From positions 1-64,000 of the forward strand of contig NZ_WBIR01000021.1 of the NCBI RefSeq assembly GCF_009749395.1: a stretch of 64,000 nucleotides of DNA, given 5' to 3'. Position numbers and translations under genes: made by a program. The notes under the pieces were generated by a model that was not told where the DNA came from, made no database searches, and worked only from the letters and a program-made list of their open reading frames with translations. Position 1 is the stretch's first letter. The number at the start of each line of letters is the position of its first letter. The DNA is from Agromyces salentinus. GTDB lineage: Bacteria; Actinomycetota; Actinomycetes; Actinomycetales; Microbacteriaceae. Below are positions 8,692 through 17,084 of this stretch, piece by piece.

Positions 8692-8976
8692 TCAGCCGAC
8701 GGTGAGGGCGTTGCGCACGAGGTCGGTGAGGATGCCGCGAACCTCGTCGCCGCGGAGGATGACGACGAGGAGCCCGGCGAATCCGACCGCCGCCATCGTG
8801 GCGACGGCGTACTCGGCCGTCGCTGCGCCCCGTTCCGCGCCAGGCAGCGTCCGCACGCGGCGGAGCAGCCTTGAACGGAACGCGGCCGACGGGTCGGCCT
8901 CGTCGGTGGGAGCGGCGAGGGTGACGCCGTCGGCGCCTGCCGGGTCGTCGGGGGCTCGGTGCTGGGAGATGGACAT
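8692..8976 (-). CDS. DUF4244 small pilin-like protein (Flp pilin candidate)
   Basis: 94 residues. The C-terminal half reads ERGAATAEYAVATMAAVGFAGLL, the pattern of class III (Flp) prepilins: glycine at the cleavage site, glutamate at +5 and a hydrophobic helix. It is probably the major pilin subunit. A hydrophilic leader of about 50 residues precedes the helix, longer than in many Flp pilins. It sits between the TadB/C-like and TadE genes in the same minus-strand operon. No prepilin peptidase gene is visible in the window. Confidence 0.8.
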   Translation of the reverse strand: MSISQHRAPDDPAGADGVTLAAPTDEADPSAAFRSRLLRRVRTLPGAERGAATAEYAVATMAAVGFAGLLVVILRGDEVRGILTDLVRNALTVG

Positions 8977-9037
8977 GGGGCTGTTCCTTCCGGTGGGGCC
9001 GGCTCGCCGGCTCGTGGGTGGCACGTCTGGACATCGC

Positions 9038-10051
9038 TCATGCGGCACCACCGAGGGTGCCGGTGACGACGGAGATGAGCAGCGGGGCGACGCCGAGCAG
9101 CACGAAGGCGGGCAGCACGCACACCCCGAGCGGCAGCATGAGCCGCACCCCGAGGGCGGCGCCCCTGGTGGCGGCTTCCGTGCGCGCCATCCGGCGGTGC
9201 CGCCGGGCCTCGGCTCGAAGCAGGTCGACGAGCGGCGCACCGGCGCGTTCGGCGAGGGCCACGGTCTCGACGATGGCCGCTCCGCCGAGCGATCGCACGC
9301 GATGGGCCGCGAGGGCGTCGGCCACGCATCGGCGGGCTCGTTCGACCGACGCTCCACCGGCCATCGCGATCGCGAGCAGTTCGAGCTCGAGTCCGGCGCC
9401 GTCGTCGAACGCCGAGGCGCGAGCGGCGAGGGACCTGCTCCAGCGTCGCGCGATGAAGAGGAAGCCGATGCCCAGCACGAGGCAGACCATGCCGATCGGA
9501 TTGCCGAGCAGCACCGCGGCGGTGTCGAACCCGAGCAGCGCGCCGAACGCCAGGGCCACGAGGGGCAGCGCCAGGACCATGCGTGCGCTCGCCGTCGGAC
9601 CGGCGAGCGAGGTGCGGACCTCCCGGCGGAGCTGCGCCTCGTCGCGGAGGGCCGAACCGAGCTCGCGGAGGCTCGCGGTCAGCGGCGCGCCCGACTCGCT
9701 GGCAACCGCCCAGGCCGCAGCGAGCACGGCCCAGCCGCCGGCCCGTTCAGGGAGGAGTCCGCCTGCAGCAGCGGCCTGCCGCGCCGGACGCGTGGCCTCG
9801 TCGACGGCGAGCGCGACGGACTCGCCCCGCTCCGCGGCCGACGCGGCGGCGACCAGCACGGGGGCGCCGCCCACCTCCGCGAGATGGCGCCATGCCGCCG
9901 CGGCGGGGACGCCGGCCGTCAGCAGCACGGCGAGCCGCTCGACGACGGCGGCGACCTCGTCGACCTCGGCCGCGTCGTCCGGCCGTCGGTCGAGCAGCGG
10001 CACGCGCTCCCGCAGGCGCTCGACGAGTCCGGGACCGCCCCCGCGGGTCAC
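9038..10051 (-). CDS. Type II secretion F-domain protein, TadB/TadC-like
   Basis: 337 residues of inner-membrane platform protein for Tad pilus assembly. The N-terminal half carries one F-domain-like helical region (LAVLLTAGVPAAAAWRHLAE through ERGESVALAVDEA), then a pair of membrane helices (about 170-215). The second half carries another (LLAIAMAGGASVERARRCV through AERAGAPLVDLLRAEA) and C-terminal helices. Mycobacterial clusters use two genes, tadB and tadC, so this looks like a merged form. GTG overlaps the TadA stop (GTGA) with GGAGGAG ahead. Confidence 0.85.
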   Translation of the reverse strand: MTRGGGPGLVERLRERVPLLDRRPDDAAEVDEVAAVVERLAVLLTAGVPAAAAWRHLAEVGGAPVLVAAASAAERGESVALAVDEATRPARQAAAAGGLLPERAGGWAVLAAAWAVASESGAPLTASLRELGSALRDEAQLRREVRTSLAGPTASARMVLALPLVALAFGALLGFDTAAVLLGNPIGMVCLVLGIGFLFIARRWSRSLAARASAFDDGAGLELELLAIAMAGGASVERARRCVADALAAHRVRSLGGAAIVETVALAERAGAPLVDLLRAEARRHRRMARTEAATRGAALGVRLMLPLGVCVLPAFVLLGVAPLLISVVTGTLGGAA

Positions 10052-11259
10052 CGCTCCTCCCCCGCGTGGACCGGCTCGACGGTGAGCGCGTCGCCGTCGA
10101 GGCGGAGCCTGCCGATGCCCGCGAGGCGTCGCCGTCCGTCCACGCGCTCGAGGTGCACCACGAGGTCGAAGGCGCTCGCGGCCTGCCGGGCGACGGCCCC
10201 CGGCGACATGCCCGCGACGGCGCCCAGCGCCTCGAGGCGCGTGGCCACATCGGCCAGGGAGTTCGCGTGGAGCGTCCCGGCTCCCCCATCGTGGCCCGTG
10301 TTCAGGGCCGAGAGGAGCTCGCGCAGTTCCGCGCCGCGGCACTCGCCGACGACGAGACGATCGGGGCGCATGCGCAATGCCTCGCGGAGGAGTGCGTCGA
10401 GCCCGATGCGGCCCGTGCCCTCGATGTTCGCCTGCCTGGCCTCGAGCACGACCGCGTGCGGATGTGCGACCTGCAGTTCGGCGACGTCCTCGATCACGAC
10501 GATGCGCTCGTGCGCGGGCGCCTCGGCGAGCAGCGCGGCGAGCAGCGTGGTCTTCCCTGTTCCGCCTGCCCCCGTGACGAGGAGGTTCTCGCGACGCAGG
10601 ACGGCGTCGCGCAGCCGCGCGGCGTCGTCGGCCGTGATCGCGCCGCTAGCGGCGAGCGAGGCGAGGGTGAAGCCGCCGGGCCTCGGGATGCGGATGGAGA
10701 GCAGCGTTCCGGTCGTCGCAACCGGCGGCAGGACGGCGTGCACGCGGATGCCGCGTCCGAGCCGCACGTCGACGGCCGGCGTCGCCTCGTCGATGTGCCG
10801 GCCGCCCTTCGCGATCAGGCGCACCGCGAGCGCCCGAACGGCGGCCTCGTCGGCGGCCCACGCCGGCTCGTGCCGTGCGCCGTCGCCACGATCGACGAAG
10901 AGGCCGCGCGCCCCGTTCACGAAGAGGTCGGTGACCGGGCCCGACGCCGCGTAGGGCGCGAGGGGTCCGAGGACCTCGAAGTCGTGGTCCTCCGCGGCGA
11001 AGACCGGCTCGCCGGGGTCGCCCGGGTCGATCACCTGGGCAGCGCCCGCGGCCGAGGCGGAACCCGCGTGCGCCTCACCGATGGGCCAGGCACCACGTTC
11101 GAACGAGTCGGACGTCTCGAACGACCGGGGCCCGCCGGCCGGGGCTCGATCGGACCCGACGGAACCCGCGATGGGCGGCGCCCACGCCGAGGATGCCGGC
11201 TGGGCGGGATCGGGCCTGGGCTCCAGCCACGACGGGGTGGCGACGAAGGGTGCGGACAT
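10048..11259 (-). CDS. TadA-family pilus/secretion ATPase
   Basis: 403 residues of the CpaF/TadA secretion ATPase family, the motor for Flp pilus assembly. Residues 1-75 are low-complexity and proline/alanine-rich. Then come VTDLFVNG (109-116), the R-rich VDVRLGRGIRVHAVLPP segment, Walker A TGAGGTGKT (229-237), the Walker B region IVVIEDVAELQ, and the His-box ALNTGHDGGAGTLHANS. This matches the conjugal-transfer-associated ATPase of actinobacterial tad clusters. The ssd (TadZ-like) gene that precedes it in mycobacteria is absent; the 6C RNA lies upstream instead. Confidence 0.9.
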   Translation of the reverse strand: MSAPFVATPSWLEPRPDPAQPASSAWAPPIAGSVGSDRAPAGGPRSFETSDSFERGAWPIGEAHAGSASAAGAAQVIDPGDPGEPVFAAEDHDFEVLGPLAPYAASGPVTDLFVNGARGLFVDRGDGARHEPAWAADEAAVRALAVRLIAKGGRHIDEATPAVDVRLGRGIRVHAVLPPVATTGTLLSIRIPRPGGFTLASLAASGAITADDAARLRDAVLRRENLLVTGAGGTGKTTLLAALLAEAPAHERIVVIEDVAELQVAHPHAVVLEARQANIEGTGRIGLDALLREALRMRPDRLVVGECRGAELRELLSALNTGHDGGAGTLHANSLADVATRLEALGAVAGMSPGAVARQAASAFDLVVHLERVDGRRRLAGIGRLRLDGDALTVEPVHAGEER

Positions 11260-11387
11260 GACCTCGACGGTACGGACGCCGCCAAGCGCGCGGCATCCGA
11301 TCGCCGGGGGAAATGGAAAGAGCCTCCCCCACGCCGTTGTGGAGGAGGACTCGATCTCTTCAGCGCTGCTCGGGAAACAGCGCGCCC

Positions 11388-11493
11388 TTAACGAAAGGGG
11401 GCGGCACCCATTGGGGGGAACAGGTGCCGCCTCGGCAGCACAAGGATTGGGGGGAATCGCGAGTGCTGCAGGCCACGAAACGATGTTCGGGCG
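11388..11493 (-). ncRNA. 6C small RNA
   Basis: The minus strand folds into two hairpins whose loops each contain exactly six cytosines. Hairpin 1 (11435-11469) has stem GCAGCAC/GTGCTGC and an inner GATT-CCCCCC-AATC. Hairpin 2 (11400-11431) has stem GGCGGCACC/GGTGCCGCC with CCCCCC in the loop, followed by a T-rich stretch CCCTTTCGTT that may end the transcript. This is the defining structure of the actinobacterial 6C RNA. The location agrees: in M. tuberculosis the 6C RNA (B11) also lies upstream of the tad cluster. The RNA uses its C-rich loops to pair with G-rich mRNA sites. Ends are estimates. Confidence 0.9.
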
Positions 11494-11499
11494 ATACTC

Positions 11500-11527
11500 A
11501 GCATACGGCCTAACGATGTCTTCGCAA
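11500..11527 (-). promoter_or_regulatory. Promoter of the 6C RNA
   Basis: Minus-strand -35 TTGCGA (11522-11527) and -10 TATGCT (11500-11505) are separated by 16 bases, placing the start near 11493, 24 bases before the first C-loop hairpin. The remainder of 11494-11725 up to acs is AT-richer promoter DNA with no coding signal I can see. 11260-11387 between the RNA and tadA is also noncoding. Confidence 0.6.
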
Positions 11528-11725
11528 GCACTTTCTGTCCTCATTTGTGCGGACATACAGATTTCTCTGCGCAAAGGCACAGTAATGGGCGATCGGGTAC
11601 AACGGAAGCCCCTCGCCGGGCGTGCCCGAGACACCGGACGAAACCCTCCACGCCTGCGAGGTAGGGTGCTCTTGGGGCAGGCGACCCACCGATGATCCAT
11701 ATCGCGAAGGAGCGACTGAAGAACC

Positions 11726-13678
11726 ATGACCGTTCAGATCGATCACGCCCTCGAGGAGATCAGGCGATTCCGCCCGAGCCCCGAGTTCGCCGCCAATGCC
11801 GTCGCCGACACGAGCCTCGCCGAGGCAGCCGAAGCCGACCGGCTCGGGTTCTGGGCCGACCAGTCGCGCGAGCTGCTCACCTGGAGCAAGCCCTTCACCA
11901 AGACCCTCGACTGGTCGAACCCGCCGTTCGCGAAGTGGTTCGAGGACGGCGAGCTCAACGTTGCCGTCAACTGCCTCGATCGCCACGTCGAAGCCGGCAA
12001 CGGCGACCGAGTCGCCCTGCACTGGGTCGGCGAACCGGGCGATACCCGCGACATCACCTACGCCGAGCTGACCGACGAGGTCAAGCGGGCCGCCAACGTG
12101 CTGACCGAGCTCGGCGTCGGGTCCGGCGACCGCGTCGCCATCTACCTGCCGATGATCCCCGAGGCGGTGGTGTCCATGCTCGCCGTGGCCCGCATCGGCG
12201 CGATCCACTCGGTCGTCTTCGGCGGGTTCAGCGCCGACAGCCTCGCATCGCGCATCGACGACGCCGAGGCATCCCTCGTCATCACCGCCGACGGCGGCTA
12301 CCGCAAGGGCAAGGTGTTCCCGCTGAAGCCCGTCGTCGACGAGGCCATCACGAAGTCGGTCGCCGGTTCGGTCAGGAACGTGCTCGTCGTGCGCCGCGGT
12401 GAGAACGAGGTCGCCTGGAACGACCACGACCTCTGGTGGCACGACACCGTCGGCACCGCGTCGAACGAGCACGAGGCCGCGGGCTTCGAGGCCGAGCACC
12501 CGCTGTTCATCCTCTACACCTCGGGCACCACCGGCAAGCCGAAGGGCATCCTGCACACGAGCGGCGGGTACCTCACGCAGGCGGCGTTCACCCACAGAAA
12601 CGTCTTCGACCTGCACCCCGAGACCGACGTGTACTGGTGCACGGCCGACGTGGGCTGGATCACCGGGCACTCGTACGTCGTCTACGGCCCGCTCGCCAAC
12701 GGCGCCACGCAGGTGCTCTACGAGGGCACGCCCGACACGCCGCACCCCGGTCGCTGGTGGGAGATCATCGAGCAGTACAAGGTCTCGATCCTCTACACGG
12801 CGCCGACCGCCATCCGCTCGTTCATGAAGCTGGGCCGGCAGATCCCGCACGAGTTCAACCTCCGCTCGCTGCGCCTGCTCGGGTCCGTCGGCGAGCCCAT
12901 CAACCCCGAGGCATGGATCTGGTACCGGCACGTCATCGGCGGCGGCTCGATCCCCGTGGTCGACACGTGGTGGCAGACCGAGACCGGCGCCATCATGATC
13001 TCGGCGCTGCCCGGCATCACCGACCTCAAGCCCGGAAGCGCGCAGGTCGCGATCCCGGGCATCTCGATCGACATCCTGTCCGACGACGGCACGTCCGTCG
13101 AGGGCGAGGGCGGCGGATTGCTCGTGGTCACCGAGCCGTGGCCGTCGATGCTCCGCGGCATCTGGGGCGACCCGGAGCGGTTCAAGGAGACCTACTGGGA
13201 GAAGTTCGGCGACAAGTACTTCGCCGGCGACGGTGCCAGGCGCGACGCGGACGGCGACATCTGGCTGCTCGGCCGGGTCGACGACGTCATGAACGTGTCG
13301 GGCCACCGCCTCTCGACCGCCGAGATCGAGTCCTCGCTCGTCGCGCACCCCTGGACGGCCGAGGCCGCCGTGGTCGGTGCCGCCGACGAGACCACCGGCC
13401 AGGCCGTCGTCGCCTTCGTGATCCTGAAGGCCAGCCAGGCCGAGCGCGTCACCGACGTGCAGGCGGCCAGCGACGAGCTTCGCAAGCACGTCGCGACCCA
13501 GATCGGCGCGATCGCGCGTCCGCGCCAGGTGTTCATCGTGAACGAGCTGCCGAAGACCCGATCGGGAAAGATCATGCGGCGCCTGCTGCGCGACCTGGCC
13601 GAGGGCCGCGACATCGGCGACACGACCACGCTCGCCGACACGTCGATCATGCAGACGATCAGCGACCAGGTGAAGTAG
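11726..13678 (+). CDS. acs: Acetyl-CoA synthetase (AMP-forming)
   Basis: 650 residues, standard length. Converts acetate, ATP and CoA to acetyl-CoA. Motifs in order: [12 protein letters not shown] (AMP-binding), [21 protein letters not shown], the hinge around [23 protein letters not shown], and near the C-terminus [11 protein letters not shown], whose lysine is the known acetylation switch of this family. Start ATG has AAGGAG about 13 bases upstream. It is monocistronic with a hairpin terminator at 13692. It follows the tad/6C region as in mycobacteria (Rv3667 near Rv3654c-Rv3660c). Confidence 0.97.
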   Translation: MTVQIDHALEEIRRFRPSPEFAANAVADTSLAEAAEADRLGFWADQSRELLTWSKPFTKTLDWSNPPFAKWFEDGELNVAVNCLDRHVEAGNGDRVALHWVGEPGDTRDITYAELTDEVKRAANVLTELGVGSGDRVAIYLPMIPEAVVSMLAVARIGAIHSVVFGGFSADSLASRIDDAEASLVITADGGYRKGKVFPLKPVVDEAITKSVAGSVRNVLVVRRGENEVAWNDHDLWWHDTVGTASNEHEAAGFEAEHPLFILYTSGTTGKPKGILHTSGGYLTQAAFTHRNVFDLHPETDVYWCTADVGWITGHSYVVYGPLANGATQVLYEGTPDTPHPGRWWEIIEQYKVSILYTAPTAIRSFMKLGRQIPHEFNLRSLRLLGSVGEPINPEAWIWYRHVIGGGSIPVVDTWWQTETGAIMISALPGITDLKPGSAQVAIPGISIDILSDDGTSVEGEGGGLLVVTEPWPSMLRGIWGDPERFKETYWEKFGDKYFAGDGARRDADGDIWLLGRVDDVMNVSGHRLSTAEIESSLVAHPWTAEAAVVGAADETTGQAVVAFVILKASQAERVTDVQAASDELRKHVATQIGAIARPRQVFIVNELPKTRSGKIMRRLLRDLAEGRDIGDTTTLADTSIMQTISDQVK

Positions 13679-13691
13679 GAGAGTTCGAACC

Positions 13692-13731
13692 ACGGATGCC
13701 GCGGCGAGAGCCTTCCCGTCGCGGCATCCGT
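13692..13731. terminator. Hairpin after acs built from the GGATGCC motif
   Basis: ACGGATGCCGC (13692-13702) pairs with GCGGCATCCGT (13721-13731), an 11-bp perfect stem 14 bases after the acs stop. There is no long T-run, as is usual for high-GC actinobacteria. Confidence 0.7.
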
Positions 13732-13796
13732 CGTCCGTCCGCCGTTCGGCGCGTGATCAGGGTGCCGGCGAAGCGTCACCTCCTGCGGGCGAGGCG

Positions 13797-14858
13797 TCAG
13801 CCGCGCGACTCCGTCGCGAGCGCGCGCGCCTCCACGCCGAGGTCGGGATGGTCGACGAAGACGCCGTCGACGCCGGTGGCCAGCACGTCGCCGAAGGCGC
13901 CCGTCCAGTCACCCCAGGCGGCCTTGCCCTTGCCGCGCCGGTACGCCGCCGGCAGGAACCGGTTCTCGGGCCTGAGCGTCCACGTGAACACGTCGAGCCC
14001 CGACTCGTGGGCGGCGTTCACGAGCCGGGCCCCTCGAAGCGGCGACTCCTGACCTCCGGCCGGTGCGCCCGAACCGGTGTCGCCCCCGAGGAGGCGCCCC
14101 ACCCCGACGCTCACGCCGTCGAACCGGCCCGCGAGCGAGCGGAGTCCGGCCGCCGTGACGAACGAGTCGTACGAGGGCGCCGAGGCGCCGGCGGAACGGA
14201 CCAGGTCGGCCGGCGCCCCGGAGCCCTCGACGAGCAGCACGCGGGCACCGCGGATGCCGCGGGCCCCGAGCTCGTCGAGCAGTGTCGGCTCGAACGCCTC
14301 CATGATCAGGCGCTCGTCACCGACGCCCCATCCGGCGCCGCGGAGCTCGGCGGCGAACAACTCGTCGAGCGGCAGGCCGATCGAGGCGAAGTGGCTGGCG
14401 TGCTTGAACTCCGCGACCATCCGCAGCATCCGGCCCCGTTCGTCGGCGGCCCGGTCGATGATCGCGAAGAGGTCGCGGAGCCGGATCACCGGGTAGCGCC
14501 CGTCGAAGCTCGCACTCGCGTGGCGCAGCGCGCCGAGCCGCTCGGTCGCGCGGAGCGTCGCGAGCTCCCCCCACGTGAAGTCCTCGGTGAACCAGCCGGT
14601 CAGGGGCGACCCGTCGATCTCGCGCGTCGTGCGCCGACCGGCGAACTCGGGCCGGGAGGCGACATCCGTGGTGCCCGAGATCTCGTTCTCGTGCCGCAGC
14701 ACGAGCACGCCGTCGCGCGTGGCGACGAGATCGGGCTCGACGGCGTCCGCACCGAGCGCGAAGGCGAGCTCGTAGGCCGACCGCGTGTGCTCGGGGCGGT
14801 ACCCCGGAGCACCGCGGTGCCCGATGACGAGCGGCTTCGGCGTGCGTGCGTCCGACAT
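13797..14858 (-). CDS. Glycerophosphodiester phosphodiesterase
   Basis: 353 residues. The GDPD barrel is recognisable from the N-terminal IGHRGAPGYRPEHT with its catalytic histidine and arginine, GADAVEPDLVATRDGVLVLRHE carrying the metal-binding glutamate/aspartate and second histidine, MVAEFKHA, and the C-terminal FTWTLRPEN. It hydrolyses glycerophosphodiesters to glycerol-3-phosphate and an alcohol. No signal peptide is seen, so it is probably cytoplasmic. glpD, which would use the product, lies about 8 kb away. Start ATG has TACGCT seven bases ahead, predicting a leaderless mRNA. Confidence 0.92.
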   Translation of the reverse strand: MSDARTPKPLVIGHRGAPGYRPEHTRSAYELAFALGADAVEPDLVATRDGVLVLRHENEISGTTDVASRPEFAGRRTTREIDGSPLTGWFTEDFTWGELATLRATERLGALRHASASFDGRYPVIRLRDLFAIIDRAADERGRMLRMVAEFKHASHFASIGLPLDELFAAELRGAGWGVGDERLIMEAFEPTLLDELGARGIRGARVLLVEGSGAPADLVRSAGASAPSYDSFVTAAGLRSLAGRFDGVSVGVGRLLGGDTGSGAPAGGQESPLRGARLVNAAHESGLDVFTWTLRPENRFLPAAYRRGKGKAAWGDWTGAFGDVLATGVDGVFVDHPDLGVEARALATESRG

Positions 14859-14865
14859 GCGCCTC

Positions 14866-14871
14866 AGCGTA
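14866..14871 (-). promoter_or_regulatory. -10 box of the phosphodiesterase gene, predicted leaderless
   Basis: The minus strand reads TACGCT followed by seven bases and ATG; no ribosome-binding site is present in the gap. Confidence 0.55.
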
Positions 14872-15015
14872 ACCGTCGAGATCGGTCGAACCGGCGGAAA
14901 TCCGCGTGGATTCACGGCATCGTCACGGAATTCACCGGATAGATTGGATGTTGCACCGGATGCAGCATCCGAACCCTTCCCCCGCACCGACGACAGCCGA
15001 AAGCAGAGGAACACC

Positions 15016-15819
15016 ATGGCTCTCGACAACCCCGCCTTCTCGCGGAATTCCGCCTTCTCTTCGCAGGGAGCCCAGGCCGTCGCGCAGAACGTGTCGGCTC
15101 AGGAGCTGCACGAGATGTACAACCAGCCCGCGACGCTGCCCGATCGCGAGGTCATGACCGTCGAGAACACCATCTCCAAGACGGTCGCCGCCTTCGCCGT
15201 CATGCTCGTGGGCGCGGCCATCGGCTGGGTCATGACCCCGGTCATGCCCGCGCTGTTCTGGATCGCGTCGATCGTCGGCTTCGTGCTCGCGCTCGTCAAC
15301 ATCTTCAAGAAGGAGCCGTCGCCGCCCCTGATCCTCGCCTACGCGGGCGCCCAGGGCATCTTCATCGGCGGCATCTCGCTGATCTACGAGGGCATGTACA
15401 GCGGCATCGTCGCGCAGGCCGTCATCGGCACGCTCGTCGTGTTCGGCGTCACGCTCGCGCTCTTCGCGAGCGGCAAGGTGCGCGCCTCGAAGAAGGCCAC
15501 GAAGGTCTTCCTCATCGCGATGGTCGGCTACCTCGTCTTCTCCCTCGTCAACATGATCCTCATGTGGACCGGCGTCAACGACGACCCGTGGGGCCTCCGC
15601 GGCGCCGAGATCTTCGGCATCCCGCTCGGCCTCGTGATCGGGGTCCTGGTCATCCTCATGGCGGCCTACTCGCTCGTGCTGGACTTCGACGCCATCCAGC
15701 AGGGTGTCCGCAACCGCGCCCCGAAGAAGTACGGCTGGTCCGGCGCCTTCGGCATCATGGTCACCGTCATCTGGCTCTACCTCGAGATCCTCCGCTTCAT
15801 CGCCATCGCGCGCGACTAG
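15016..15819 (+). CDS. Bax inhibitor-1/YccA-family membrane protein
   Basis: 267 residues with about seven hydrophobic helices beginning near residue 55 (TISKTVAAFAVMLVGAAIGW). The hydrophilic N-terminus carries NPAFSRNSAFSSQG, the usual start of actinobacterial members, and the C-terminal RAPKKYGWSGAFGIMVTVIWLYLEILRFI is the family signature. The family has calcium-leak or stress roles in other organisms; the bacterial role is unclear. ATG is preceded by AGAGGAAC. A UUCG-loop terminator follows at once, so it is monocistronic. Confidence 0.92.
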   Translation: MALDNPAFSRNSAFSSQGAQAVAQNVSAQELHEMYNQPATLPDREVMTVENTISKTVAAFAVMLVGAAIGWVMTPVMPALFWIASIVGFVLALVNIFKKEPSPPLILAYAGAQGIFIGGISLIYEGMYSGIVAQAVIGTLVVFGVTLALFASGKVRASKKATKVFLIAMVGYLVFSLVNMILMWTGVNDDPWGLRGAEIFGIPLGLVIGVLVILMAAYSLVLDFDAIQQGVRNRAPKKYGWSGAFGIMVTVIWLYLEILRFIAIARD

Positions 15820-15835
15820 CACCGACTCGATCGAA

Positions 15836-15867
15836 CGGACGGGGTCGCCTTCGGGCGGCCCCGTTCG
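15836..15867 (+). terminator. UUCG-loop hairpin terminator
   Basis: A stem of about 11 pairs (one G-U), ACGGGGTCGCC with GGCGGCCCCGT, closes on a TTCG tetraloop 16 bases after the Bax-inhibitor stop and is followed by TTCGTCGTC. It is a good actinobacterial terminator. Confidence 0.75.
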
Positions 15868-15891
15868 TCGTCTCCGAGGGAGAACGGTGAG

Positions 15892-15920
15892 GGCGGATGC
15901 CGCGTGCTGCGGCATCCGCC
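15892..15920. terminator. GGATGCC-type palindrome between convergent genes
   Basis: GGCGGATGCCGC and GCGGCATCCGCC form a perfect 12-bp stem with a five-base loop, just beyond the 3' end of the lactate dehydrogenase gene (minus strand). Confidence 0.65.
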
Positions 15921-15948
15921 TCTCGCCGCGCTCGTGAGCGCGGACCGC

Positions 15949-16893
15949 TCAGAGACCGAGCGTCGCGAGCGAGTCGCGGATCGCGCCCGCCGAGGCCTCG
16001 AGGAGCTTCGCCTCGGCGTCGGACATCGGCGCCTCGGCGATCGGGAACGCGCCCTCGCCGCCGACGATGCTCGGGATCGAGAGTGCAATGCCGTCGAGGC
16101 CCCGGATGCCGCTCAGCACCGTGCTGACCGGCAGCACGGCCCGTTCGTCGTTCACGATCGCCTCGACGATGCGGGCGCCCGCGAGGCCGATCGCGTAGTT
16201 CGTCGCGCCCTTGCCCTTGATGACGGTGTAGGCGGCGTTGCGCACCTCGTCGGCGATGTCGTCGAGCTCGCCGAGCGTGAACGGCTCGCCGCCGCGCCAG
16301 TCGAGGATCGGGACGGGACCGATGCCGGCCTGGGACCACAGCGGGAACTCGGTGTCGCCGTGCTCGCCGACGATCGCGGCGTGCACGCTCGACGTGGAGA
16401 CGCCGGCGCGCTTGGCGAGCAGCCACCGCAAGCGAGAGGTGTCGAGGACCGTGCCGGAGCCGAAAATGCGGTTGGCGGACAGCCCCGAGATGCGCTGCGC
16501 GGCGACCGTCATGACGTCGACCGGGTTCGTCACCAGCACGTAGATCGCGTCGGGCGCCCGCTCGAGCAGGTTCGGCAGCAGGCTCTCGAGGATCCGGACG
16601 TTCGTTCCGGCGAGGTCGAGCCTCGTCTGCCCCGGTTGCTGCTTGGCTCCGGCCGTGATGACGACCACGTGCGAGCCCTCGACCACGCCGAGATCGGCCC
16701 CGCCGCTCACGCTCGCGCCGGTGAACTGGGTGCCGTGCGCGAGGTCGAGCACCTCGGCCTCGACCTTCTCGCGGGCGATGTCGTAGAGCGCGACCTCGCT
16801 CGCGGCACCCCTGATGAGCGTGGCGTAGGCGAGGCTCGTGCCCACGCTTCCGGCTCCGACGACCGTGACCTTGATATTCTCCACCACTCCCAT
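15949..16893 (-). CDS. ldh: L-lactate dehydrogenase
   Basis: 314 residues; interconverts pyruvate and L-lactate with NADH. N-terminal Rossmann motif VVGAGSVGTSLAYA, VTNPVDVM, active-site VGEHGDTEFPLWS with catalytic histidine, and substrate arginine in QTRLDL. The active-site loop GAKQQPGQTRLD with glutamine identifies lactate rather than malate dehydrogenase. The ATG at 16893 is preceded by CAGACT six bases away, close to the leaderless -10 pattern; a longer N-terminal extension is possible but has no support. The gene is convergent with the Bax-inhibitor gene. Confidence 0.93.
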   Translation of the reverse strand: MGVVENIKVTVVGAGSVGTSLAYATLIRGAASEVALYDIAREKVEAEVLDLAHGTQFTGASVSGGADLGVVEGSHVVVITAGAKQQPGQTRLDLAGTNVRILESLLPNLLERAPDAIYVLVTNPVDVMTVAAQRISGLSANRIFGSGTVLDTSRLRWLLAKRAGVSTSSVHAAIVGEHGDTEFPLWSQAGIGPVPILDWRGGEPFTLGELDDIADEVRNAAYTVIKGKGATNYAIGLAGARIVEAIVNDERAVLPVSTVLSGIRGLDGIALSIPSIVGGEGAFPIAEAPMSDAEAKLLEASAGAIRDSLATLGL

Positions 16894-17084
16894 ACGGCCA
16901 GTCTGGCACTCGATCCGAGGGTGCATCGCCGATTACGACACCACCCGGAACGACGAACCTTCGCTCGTTCCCACTGCTTCTCGGACGGAGCCTTTCCAAA
17001 GCCTTGCTGACTGCCATGATATGACTGCAACCCGTCACGCGATTCGGTCTCCCGCCGCTCGCGGCCCCTACCAGTTCGGAGTCC

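Noticed and set aside
11410-11456. Direct repeat ATTGGGGGGAA, spaced 36 bases, as a possible operator for tadA
   Set aside because: Both copies are the C-rich loops of the 6C RNA read on the other strand, which explains them better.
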